Source: Tumebacillus flagellatus (GTDB lineage: Bacteria > Bacillota > Bacilli > Tumebacillales > Tumebacillaceae). From it: 64,000 bases of DNA. The DNA lies in the NCBI RefSeq assembly GCF_000714935.1, contig NZ_JMIR01000001.1:31122-95121 (forward strand). Reading direction: 5' to 3'. Shown piece by piece: positions 45,097 to 52,659 of the stretch; within the stretch, counting starts at the first letter, position 1; every line of letters begins with the position of its first letter. The position numbers and the translations under genes were made by a program. Under the pieces are notes generated by a model. The model saw only the letters and a list, made by a program, of their open reading frames with translations, did no database searches and was not told where the DNA came from.

Positions 45097-47130
45097 ATGG
45101 CGAACATCCATGAAGAAGAAAAATTAGAAAAAAGTTACGACAGCAAGCTCATGTCCCGCCTCCTCGCCTACGTCAAACCGTATTGGCACTGGATGGCCCT
45201 CTCCATCGTCTTGCTTCTGATCATCACGGTCGCCGACCTGGCGCGCCCGTACTTGATCAAGATCGCCATCGACGATCACATGAACGTGTTTGACACCACG
45301 TACGTCGCGGTGCAGCAGAACGAACTGCCGGACGCGCACCACTACCAATACGGCAAGCAAGAGCTCGTGCGCGAGTCGGACTTCAGCGGCGACGCGAAAG
45401 CACGCGATCACTACAAGATCGCGCACAGCGGGGATTCGTACACGATGACGATCACCGACAGCGCCGGAGCCTCGAAATCGGAAGCGCTCACCGCCGATGT
45501 CGTGAACAGTTTCAAAGACACCGAGACGAACGCCCTGCTGAAGATCGGGGGCATCTACCTCGCTTTGATTCTCGGCAGTTTCGTGTTGAACTACGTGCAG
45601 ACGCTGATCCTGCAGTGGACGGGTCAGCGGATCATCTTCAACATCCGGCAGCAGTTGTTCTCGCACTTGCAGAAGCTCTCGATTTCGTTTTTTGATTCCA
45701 ACCCGGTCGGCCGTCTCGTCACGCGCGTGATGAACGACACCGAGGCGCTTAACGAAATGTACTCGAACATGATGGTCACGCTGTTCAAGGACGTGTTCAT
45801 CATCTTGGGGATCGTCGTCGTCATGTTCCAAGCGAACGTGGAGATGGCGTGGATTTCCTTGGTCTGCCTGCCGTTCGTCGTGATCGCGACGCAGATTTAC
45901 CGCCGCTTTGCCCGTGCGGCGTTCCGCGATACCCGCGTGAAGCTCGCCAAGATCAACGCGACGCTGGCGGAAAACATCGCCGGGATGCGCGTCATCCAGA
46001 TCTTCCGCCGGGAAAAGCAAATGTACAAGGAATTTGAAGAGACCAACCAAGAGTATTTCCGCGCTTCGTGGCGCGAACTGATGGCGTTTGCGCTGTTCCG
46101 TCCGGCGATGGAAACCCTCTCTTCGCTGGCGCTGGCGATCATCGTCTGGTACGGCGGCGGCAAAGTGCTGGATCATGCCATTCAGTTCGGCGTGCTGTAC
46201 ATGTTCATCTCCTACATCCAGCAGTTCTTCCAACCGATCAACGACTTGACCGACAAATACAACATCCTCCAAGGCGCGATGGCGTCCTCGGAACGCCTCT
46301 TCCAGCTGCTCGACACGCCGGACGACATCAAAAACCCGGCGAATCCGGTGGCGCTCCCGCAGGTCAAAGGCCGCGTGGAATTCCGCAACGTCTGGTTTGC
46401 GTACAAGGGCGAAGATTGGGTGCTCCGCGACGTGTCGTTCACCATCGAGCCGGGGCAGACCGTGGCGTTTGTCGGCGCGACGGGGGCGGGCAAGAGTTCG
46501 ATCTTGAACCTGATCTCCCGCTTCTACGACATTCAGCGCGGCGAGATCCTCATCGACGGCGTGAACATCAAGCACTGTACCAAAGAAGACCTGCGCCGTG
46601 CCATCGGCGTGGTATTGCAGGACGTGTTCTTGTTTACCGGGACGATTCGCGACAACATCCGCTTGGCTGAGCCGTCGATTTCCGACGAGACGATCGAAGC
46701 GGCGATTCACTACGTCAACGCCGACACGTTCATCAACCGATTGCCCGGGAAATTGGAGGAACCGGTTCTGGAGCGCGGCACCACGCTTTCCGCGGGGCAG
46801 CGCCAACTGATCGCGTTTGCGCGGGCGCTGGCGTTCGATCCGGCGATTCTGGTGCTCGACGAAGCGACGTCGAACATCGACACGGAGACAGAGAGTTTGA
46901 TCCAAGACGCGTTGGTGAAGCTCACGCGCAACCGCACCACCATCGTCGTCGCGCACCGTCTCTCCACCATCCAGCACGCCAACCAAATCATCGTCATGCA
47001 CAAAGGCCGCGTCCGCGAGATAGGCACGCACCAAGCACTCCTCGCGCAAGGCGGGATGTATTACAACTTGTATCAATTGCAGTATAAGGAAACGTTCGAG
47101 CACGAAGCGGCTGCGGCGTCTCAATCGTAA
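45097..47130 (+). CDS. ABC multidrug exporter half-transporter (BmrD-like)
   Basis: This 677-residue partner of the preceding gene has an extra extracytoplasmic domain of about 80 residues between the first two membrane helices, as in Bacillus BmrD (YheH). Walker A is GATGAGKSS, the catalytic Glu is normal (ILVLDEATSNID), and the signature is LSAGQRQ instead of LSGGQ. The variant signature would face the partner's degenerate Walker B, giving one active and one degenerate ATP site. Spacing to the first gene is 13 bases. Confidence 0.93.
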   Translation: MANIHEEEKLEKSYDSKLMSRLLAYVKPYWHWMALSIVLLLIITVADLARPYLIKIAIDDHMNVFDTTYVAVQQNELPDAHHYQYGKQELVRESDFSGDAKARDHYKIAHSGDSYTMTITDSAGASKSEALTADVVNSFKDTETNALLKIGGIYLALILGSFVLNYVQTLILQWTGQRIIFNIRQQLFSHLQKLSISFFDSNPVGRLVTRVMNDTEALNEMYSNMMVTLFKDVFIILGIVVVMFQANVEMAWISLVCLPFVVIATQIYRRFARAAFRDTRVKLAKINATLAENIAGMRVIQIFRREKQMYKEFEETNQEYFRASWRELMAFALFRPAMETLSSLALAIIVWYGGGKVLDHAIQFGVLYMFISYIQQFFQPINDLTDKYNILQGAMASSERLFQLLDTPDDIKNPANPVALPQVKGRVEFRNVWFAYKGEDWVLRDVSFTIEPGQTVAFVGATGAGKSSILNLISRFYDIQRGEILIDGVNIKHCTKEDLRRAIGVVLQDVFLFTGTIRDNIRLAEPSISDETIEAAIHYVNADTFINRLPGKLEEPVLERGTTLSAGQRQLIAFARALAFDPAILVLDEATSNIDTETESLIQDALVKLTRNRTTIVVAHRLSTIQHANQIIVMHKGRVREIGTHQALLAQGGMYYNLYQLQYKETFEHEAAAASQS

Positions 47131-47142
47131 TAACGAACATGA

Positions 47143-47172
47143 AAAAACCTCTCCGGTGACGGGGAGGTTTTT
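47143..47172 (+). terminator. Terminator after the bmrCD-like operon
   Basis: The stem AACCTCTCC/GGGGAGGTT is followed by TTTT. Confidence 0.88.
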
Positions 47173-47183
47173 GATTTACATGG

Positions 47184-47212
47184 TTGGTAAATAGATACAA
47201 TCCAACTATAAT
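47184..47212 (+). promoter_or_regulatory. Island promoter, copy A
   Basis: TTGGTA, 17 bases, then TATAAT (47207-47212). The same boxes and spacing recur at 48187-48215 in front of the toxin gene, and flanking bases are also alike (TTTACA upstream, GAGTTTG/GAGGTTTG downstream). Here it precedes a gene remnant and then the first membrane-protein gene. Confidence 0.65.
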
Positions 47213-47245
47213 AGAGTTTGTTTACTTCTACACCGATGCTCCACT

Positions 47246-47305
47246 CACTACGCAATTTATCTCAAGCCGGACGGCGGCCAGATTTCCATCGATCACGTGG
47301 ACGTG
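47246..47305 (+). pseudogene. Decayed 3' end of a third immunity-like membrane protein gene
   Basis: About 20 codons read HYAIYLKPDGGQISIDHVDV, matching the last residues of both intact paralogues (HYLVHLKPDGNQISIDHVDV and HYKVFLKPDGDQVAIDHVDV). The reading then runs through a duplicated ACGTG instead of the usual CAG-TAA end. The 5' part of the gene is absent. Copy A of the island promoter is only about 35 bases upstream, so a deletion joined a promoter to the end of this gene. Confidence 0.8.
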
Positions 47306-47349
47306 ACGTGCAGGAATTGCGACACTTTCAGATACGGAGTTGAAGACCA

Positions 47350-48081
47350 GTGAAAAAATCGGAGCTTGCTTATTGGATCGGCGCGAACGCAGGCATCTCC
47401 ATCATCAGCGTGCTGATCAGTACCTTTTTGATTCTGTCGATTGCACCGACCCTCTATACGGAACTGTTCATTTTAGGTTTTTTCCTCATCCCGATGGCAG
47501 CCGCATTCGCAAGTACGGTGGTGACAGGCGTTTTTTCAGGAATGGGAGTCGTGCGGCAGTATTGGCACGGCACTCCTGCTATCATTTTGTCGATCTTCCT
47601 CTCCCTCGGAACCATAGGTTTGGTGCAGGATCACCTTCGCTTTCCTGACAAACAAGAAGCCGCGAAAGATCGAGATCCAGAACATGGTTTTCATGTAGAT
47701 GCCGAAGATCTCGGCGCCGAATACATGGGCAAACTTCCAGACGGTTTTGGAATGGAACATATCGAAGACATCCAAGTCACGACCGATCATACCAGAAAGT
47801 ATTGGTTTCGCTTTGAAAAAGTCTATCTGCTAAAAAGCAACGAAGTCTCCCTCGCCTACTACGACTGGATGTGGGATCGATTCTCCGCTGTGAAAACGGA
47901 CGATCAGTTGATCGACGATCTCACCGCATTCGAACACCTCAGCAAAAAACCAAAAGGCACCATCGAGTGGCAGTTGGCCAAGGATTCGTTTGTATTCAAT
48001 ACGAAAGACAAAGTTCACTACCTCGTCCACCTCAAACCGGACGGCAATCAGATTTCCATCGACCACGTCGACGTGCAGTAA
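47350..48081 (+). CDS. Membrane protein, candidate immunity protein 1
   Basis: A 243-residue protein of unrecognised family. It has three hydrophobic helices (about 10-30, 38-60 and 75-95), then a soluble C-terminal domain of about 145 residues ending IDHVDVQ. It is about half identical by eye to the 243-residue protein at 49810-50541, sharing MAPTLYTELFILG-like, DLTAFEHL and SKKPKGTIEW-type segments. With three helices and an inside N-terminus, the C-terminal domain would face outward, suiting protection against an externally acting lipase. GTG start behind CGGAG. It lies upstream of the toxin gene. Confidence 0.72.
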   Translation: MKKSELAYWIGANAGISIISVLISTFLILSIAPTLYTELFILGFFLIPMAAAFASTVVTGVFSGMGVVRQYWHGTPAIILSIFLSLGTIGLVQDHLRFPDKQEAAKDRDPEHGFHVDAEDLGAEYMGKLPDGFGMEHIEDIQVTTDHTRKYWFRFEKVYLLKSNEVSLAYYDWMWDRFSAVKTDDQLIDDLTAFEHLSKKPKGTIEWQLAKDSFVFNTKDKVHYLVHLKPDGNQISIDHVDVQ

Positions 48082-48186
48082 CGTTGCCAAACACCTTGAC
48101 TCCACGCGGGCAGGGTCTTTTTTTTACTGTCCGAACATTTGTCTCACCACGAATTGAGTGAAGGGGAGGCAGTTTACATTTTCTAG

Positions 48187-48215
48187 TTGGTAAAAGGTTT
48201 AATTTCACTTATAAT
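48187..48215 (+). promoter_or_regulatory. Island promoter, copy B, of the WXG/LXG-lipase gene
   Basis: TTGGTA, 17 bases, then TATAAT (48210-48215), followed within 40 bases by the ribosome binding site and TTG start of the lipase gene. It is a close copy of 47184-47212. Confidence 0.7.
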
Positions 48216-48253
48216 GAGGTTTGATTTAGACGTCGGCAATTGAGGTGACAATT

Positions 48254-49762
48254 TTGGATAAACTTGTAGGTCAGGGGTTTGATATTCGAAATATTGCCAT
48301 TCAGTTATCCCAGCGTGCGGAAGACCTCCGTCAGTTGGTCAACCACTTGCGGGCGAGAGCTCCGCAAGTGGCAGAAGGAGCGGACGGTTGGCAAGGCATG
48401 GCAAGCCAAGCGTATCTGGCGTAAGTCATCGTGCTCATCGAGAAACTGCAAATCGGTGTAACGGCGTTTCAACAAACGGCAACCGCAACGTACACGTTAG
48501 CCGACCAAGTAGACAGCTTGAACGGGTTGCGCCATCGTGTTCAGCAATTGCAAGGGCAGTTAGCCACGTTGATTCAGAATCAGAGACATCATGAAAATGA
48601 CTACGGCCGACAAGCGAGCAATCATACGAATACCTATGATTCGTCGATTCATTCTCTGGCGACGGAGATCAATTATTTGAATCAGCAGATTCAAGATGAG
48701 TCCGCCAAAAATGATCGTGATGCAGTATCTGCATTTCATAAAATTGCGAATTTGGCTCCTACGGTCGGCTCATTACTGCATGAAATGAAATACGCAACTG
48801 TACTTACCGGTCCATTTTTGGATCATGGTTTTGTCCCGGTACTCGTCAAACCCAACCCGGGAACTCGAATCGGCAAAGACAAAGTCGAATACTTAAACGA
48901 CGTCATTCGCCTCAATCAAATCGTCCATGATTACTATGAGACGCACCGGGATGCGGTTGGACCCAACGGAGAAAGTGCCGGCGACAGGATGTTGCAAGCG
49001 ATCTATACACAACAACAAGCCCGCCGTGAAGGGGGTTATGTCGGGGTTCCGATCGTCTTCATGCACGGTTTGAACGGCTCTGAAGACACCTATAAGAACA
49101 TGGTGGAGCATTACGGCGGCTTCTCGAAAATTTATACGTATCATAAAAACGGCAGCGTTACTTGTGAAGACGGACCCAACCGAGATGCTGAACAACCGCT
49201 CGTCCAGTATGTTTTTGAAGACGGAGCGATGACTTTTGGGGAACAAACACATGGCTACATCAAGATGACCGGACAGATGAAAGCTGATCTCAAAAACGAC
49301 ACATTCAACGTCGTAGCCCACAGCATGGGAGGCATTGTCACAACCAATTACATCGAGGTAACCGGCAGTATGGATTTCAAACGTTTCGTCACGATGGGCT
49401 CCCCGATCTTGGGTTCCGACATCGACGCAAAGGCAAATACCACATTGCGAATCCTCTCCCCCGGCAGCAAAACTGCACGACTGGTAGAGAACGCAATCCA
49501 AACATTCGCTCCTGCCGTCAATGATTTGGAGAAAGACTCTCACGCCATCCAAGAGATTTACAACAAACGTGAGAATTTCAACCCTGACATTCAAATCCTT
49601 TCCTTTGCAGGTGGGAAATACAGCCAAGCAGGACTGGGAGACACAGTAGTTATGCCCTACAGCGCGTTTGGTCTGTCTGAAGTCGCTCCAAACAACGACA
49701 TGGTCTCTTTCTACCTGGAGGACGACGATCATTCCGGGCTGCATGAAGATCTGAGCGCTTGA
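48254..49762 (+). pseudogene. WXG100/LXG-type protein fused to a DUF915-like lipase, interrupted by an in-frame stop
   Basis: The frame begins with TTG behind GAGGTGA. Codons 1-56 read as a WXG100 first helix and turn (DGWQGMASQAYLA), then TAA at 48422-48424. The same frame then continues as the second helix (VIVLIEKLQIGVTAFQQ) and a long helical region to about residue 185. An alpha/beta-hydrolase follows: oxyanion segment IVFMHGLNGSEDTYKNM, nucleophile VVAHSMGG, and late GLGDTVVMPYSA and HSGLHED giving Asp and His. Only one codon is broken. It looks like a type VII-secreted lipase effector, either inactivated, recoded, or restarted at GTG 48431. Confidence 0.8.
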
Positions 49763-49809
49763 GAGAAGAGCATGGACTTCATCAAATATGGACCTGGAGT
49801 TGAGCACCC

Positions 49810-50541
49810 GTGAAAAAAACAAATACTGCGTATTTTATTTGGCTCAACGTCGGTCTGACCGTAGCCAGTGTCTTCGTCAGTTTGGAACTCATCATGAATA
49901 TGGCTCCTACGCTTTATACGGAGTTGTTTATTTTGGGGATTTTCATCATCCCAGTCGTTTTCGGTATTGTTGCGTCTCTTGCAGTATTCGCATCACGGTT
50001 GTTGTTTGTCTCGCAGAAACTCTGGCACTCCTTGCCCACAGTCGCCATCACTTTTTTTCTTGGCTTCGTTTCCCTGTTCATTGTCCCAGATCAGATTCGC
50101 TTTCAGCACAATCAAAATGTTTTCGGAGCTCATGATTCTATCTTAGGATATCATGTAGATGCACCGGGGATTGACGGGGATTTTTATGATAAGATTCCTG
50201 AGGGGTTCAGCATTGATGACATCCAAGACATCCAAGTCACGTCCGAACGCGGCAAAAAATACTGGGTGCGCTTCAACAAAAGCCGTTTTCTCCTCGGTGA
50301 CAAACAGTATCTTTCCTACTACGACTGGATGAAAAACAAATTTTCGTCCATGAAAACCGTGGACGACCTGGCCAACGACCTCACCGCTTTTGAACACCTC
50401 GCCAAAAAACCAAACGGAACCGTCGAGTGGTACTTGGAGAAAGACTACATCGTCTTCAACACCCGCGACAACGTCCACTACAAAGTGTTTCTCAAACCAG
50501 ACGGCGATCAAGTGGCCATCGACCACGTCGACGTGCAGTAA
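49810..50541 (+). CDS. Membrane protein, candidate immunity protein 2
   Basis: This 243-residue paralogue of 47350-48081 has the same length and three N-terminal hydrophobic helices (IWLNVGLTVASVFVSLELI; APTLYTELFILGIFIIPVV; a third near 75-97), and a C-terminal soluble domain ending IDHVDVQ. It follows the lipase gene by 47 bases, the usual place for an immunity gene, with a GTG start behind TGGAG. No database family is recognised. The immunity role is inference from position, duplication and topology. Confidence 0.75.
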   Translation: MKKTNTAYFIWLNVGLTVASVFVSLELIMNMAPTLYTELFILGIFIIPVVFGIVASLAVFASRLLFVSQKLWHSLPTVAITFFLGFVSLFIVPDQIRFQHNQNVFGAHDSILGYHVDAPGIDGDFYDKIPEGFSIDDIQDIQVTSERGKKYWVRFNKSRFLLGDKQYLSYYDWMKNKFSSMKTVDDLANDLTAFEHLAKKPNGTVEWYLEKDYIVFNTRDNVHYKVFLKPDGDQVAIDHVDVQ

Positions 50542-50552
50542 CTCTCAGCAAA

Positions 50553-50586
50553 AAACCTCGACCCATCGCGGGCCGAGGTTTTTTTA
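50553..50586 (+). terminator. Terminator after candidate immunity gene 2
   Basis: The stem AACCTCG/CGAGGTT is followed by seven T. Confidence 0.87.
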
Positions 50587-50712
50587 TCGTGCGGGACCTT
50601 CTGCAATTCGTTTGATATGCGACTCGGTGTCATTATACGCGATCATCGCTTCTCCCAGATAAGCGCCTAACGTTTCAAAGGCGTCGTGATAATCGTTCAG
50701 GACCGTCCCCCA
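50584..50712 (-). pseudogene. WXG100-like protein 3' remnant
   Basis: A 42-codon open stretch on the minus strand reads WGTVLNDYHDAFETLGAYLG and then EAMIAYNDTESHIKR, with a stop at each end and no start. The helix pattern and the late A-Y-N-D-T-E are typical of the second helix of WXG100/LXG proteins. It lies immediately beside the lipase/immunity cluster in opposite orientation, so it may be debris of another type VII substrate gene. Confidence 0.5.
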
Positions 50713-50717
50713 TTATT

Positions 50718-51344
50718 TTACTTTGTTTGAACAGGCAACCGCAACATCTGCCGGTCTTGCCATTTGCGAAACACGAGCATGGCGAGAACCGCTCCGAGCA
50801 ACGCCATCAGCATGTCCCATTGCGAGTCCCACTCGTCGCCTTGCGTGGCGAGAAACTCTTCGGCGCGGGTGCCGGTGAGTTTGGCGACGGCGAATTCGAG
50901 AAGCTCGTAGACCGCCGCCGTCGATAGCACCAAATTCAGCGTGAGAAATACCAGCCAGCCCTCGTGCGCATCCCCGACCGGCGACTTGCGAACCAGCAAT
51001 TCGCGGGCGATCAACGCCGCCACCAACCCTTTGACGAAATGCCCGAAGCGGTCGTAGTAATTGCGTTGCCAACCGAATTGGTCGCGGAGCCAGCCAAACA
51101 GCGGATTGAACTCGTACGTGTAATGCCCGCCGACCGCCACGATCACCGACGCCGCGCAAATCCACACATAGGTCAGCGTCGTAAACGGAAATTTGCGGTA
51201 CGTCGCGATCAACACGATCCACAACACCACGATCGGAGCGAGCTCCAAACACCATGTCATCACATCGCGCGGCTTGATCGCCGACCAGACAAACACCGCC
51301 GCGAACACAATCACCAACCCGATCTCGACCCGTCGTACCCGCAT
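50718..51344 (-). CDS. DUF2238 (YjdF-like) membrane protein
   Basis: This 208-residue protein has six predicted membrane helices and the family motifs GGHYTYEFNPLFGWL, YYDRFGHFVKGLV and TQGDEWDSQWDMLMALLGA. Function is unknown. ATG at 51344 was chosen with AAAGGAG eight bases upstream. Confidence 0.9.
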   Translation of the reverse strand: MRVRRVEIGLVIVFAAVFVWSAIKPRDVMTWCLELAPIVVLWIVLIATYRKFPFTTLTYVWICAASVIVAVGGHYTYEFNPLFGWLRDQFGWQRNYYDRFGHFVKGLVAALIARELLVRKSPVGDAHEGWLVFLTLNLVLSTAAVYELLEFAVAKLTGTRAEEFLATQGDEWDSQWDMLMALLGAVLAMLVFRKWQDRQMLRLPVQTK

Positions 51345-51373
51345 GCCGTTCACTCCTTTCGATCGCCTCATAG

Positions 51374-51532
51374 CTTTCCCAAAAACTAGGCATCAAAACA
51401 CTCGTCTCCGAACTCAAAGCGGGTGAAGAAGCAGCAGGTGAAGCGAACGACGACACCACCGCAGACATGTTGCTCGCCATTCACACCGGTCTGCAAAAGC
51501 ACATCTGGATGCTTTCTGCCTTCCTCCGCTAG
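51374..51532 (+). pseudogene. dps-like 3' remnant
   Basis: About 52 codons with no start read [16 protein letters not shown] ... [20 protein letters not shown] and end FLR-stop. The last 25 residues match the C-terminus of Dps/MrgA ferritin-like proteins (ADLL-x-x-I-x-x-x-L-x-KH-x-WML-x-AFL). The N-terminal ferroxidase part is missing. It abuts the 5' end of the DUF2238 gene, so this is a rearrangement scar. Confidence 0.72.
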
Positions 51533-51556
51533 TCTGTAAAAAAATCGACACGAAAC

Positions 51557-51588
51557 CTCCCCGTCCGCGCGAGAACGGGGATTTTTTT
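51557..51588 (+). terminator. Terminator of the former dps-like gene
   Basis: The stem CCCCGT/ACGGGG is followed by TTTTTTT. It probably served the now truncated dps. A -10-like TATAAT (51593-51598) for the next gene follows directly. Confidence 0.75.
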
Positions 51589-51629
51589 ATGCTATAATGA
51601 AGGTTCTGTAAAGAAAGGAGGCGATCAAG

Positions 51630-52577
51630 ATGACGATGCGGCGTTGGATGTGGCCGTTGTTGGTGCTCGCCACCGGAGTTGTGCTCTACGGCATCACCGC
51701 CGTGCAGAACTGGGGGGCGGGGTGCATCCTCTTCATCCTGGTCGCCCTGCTCGGCGTTTCACAAGATCGAAAAAACATCCCCTGGGCGCGCTACCTCCCG
51801 TTCGGATTCTTGGCGTTGCTGTTTCCGTTTGTCATGTACAACTACGCCGGCGGCTTTTGGGAGCACGTGGCGGGTTGGCAGACGAAGAGCGTGCATCATC
51901 TGTTTAAATGGAACGACCTGTTCAACTCGATTCCGTTCAACGACGGTTCGTTTCTCTGGGTGTGGCAGCCGGAGTGGCTGACCCGCTTCATCGGCTGGGT
52001 CTACTGGTACGGGTTCACGCTGTCGTTCTGGACCTGCATGATCCGCAGTTTTTTCACCAAAGACGTGAAAAAAATGCTCCACTACGCATTTGCCGGGTTC
52101 GTCCTGCAAGTGCCGTTGATCCTCCTGTTCTACAACACGGTGTTTCTCCAAGAAGTCTGGTGGGTCAAGGGCTTGCCCGACATGCTGAACCCGTGGTACC
52201 GCGCCTACACGCACAACGAATACCTCGTCTGGGTGCAAAACTGCTTCCCGAGCATGCACACGTCGATGGCGTTTGCGATGCTGTTGATGGCGATGCGCGA
52301 GAAGTCGAAACTGTTCCGCTGGACGATGGGGACGTACTGCACGCTGATCATCCTCTCGACGCTGTATCTGAAAATTCACTGGGTGCTCGACGTCTTGGCG
52401 GGCATGCTGTTTGCGTACGGCGTTGTGAAGTTGGCGGACGCGATCATGAAACTGCTGAGCTGGCTGTGGCGTGCGCGCTTGCAGAAGCGCAAGCAGACGC
52501 AGGATCTTGCATTCGGAGCACAACCCCGACTGGCGGTAACGGACGATCATACCAAAAAAGGCACTTCCCCGCAATGA
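51630..52577 (+). CDS. PAP2-superfamily membrane phosphatase (Aur1/Ipt1-like)
   Basis: This 315-residue protein has about seven membrane helices. The phosphatase motifs are NCFPSMHTSMAFAML and LYLKIHWVLDVLAG, each with a catalytic His. The extended N-terminus and the NCFPSMH form resemble the inositol-phosphotransferase/Aur1 branch. It may act on lipid phosphates. An ideal AAAGGAGG precedes the ATG. Confidence 0.88.
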   Translation: MTMRRWMWPLLVLATGVVLYGITAVQNWGAGCILFILVALLGVSQDRKNIPWARYLPFGFLALLFPFVMYNYAGGFWEHVAGWQTKSVHHLFKWNDLFNSIPFNDGSFLWVWQPEWLTRFIGWVYWYGFTLSFWTCMIRSFFTKDVKKMLHYAFAGFVLQVPLILLFYNTVFLQEVWWVKGLPDMLNPWYRAYTHNEYLVWVQNCFPSMHTSMAFAMLLMAMREKSKLFRWTMGTYCTLIILSTLYLKIHWVLDVLAGMLFAYGVVKLADAIMKLLSWLWRARLQKRKQTQDLAFGAQPRLAVTDDHTKKGTSPQ

Positions 52578-52597
52578 GGAACGTGCCTTTTTTTTCG
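52554..52597 (+). terminator. Terminator after the PAP2 gene
   Basis: The stem AAAAGGCAC-TTCC/GGAA-CGTGCCTTTT overlaps the last codons of the PAP2 gene and is followed by a T run. Confidence 0.82.
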
Positions 52598-52659
52598 TTT
52601 GGAGCATGATATGGTAGGGAGTAGAACGTTTTACATATGAACATGGGAGGTTTGTTTCT

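Noticed and set aside
45124-47124. A 666-codon minus-strand frame opposite the BmrD-like gene
   Set aside because: Shadow frame of a GC-rich ABC transporter gene; composition and lack of motifs argue against coding.
48082-48130. Terminator after candidate immunity gene 1
   Set aside because: A T run is present (about 48119-48125) but I could not fold a convincing GC stem before it. It may be a decayed version of the hairpin at 50553-50586.
50713-51480. A 255-codon minus-strand frame overlapping the DUF2238 gene start region
   Set aside because: It is in another frame from the DUF2238 protein, Arg-rich and without motif; its upstream part is antisense to the dps remnant.
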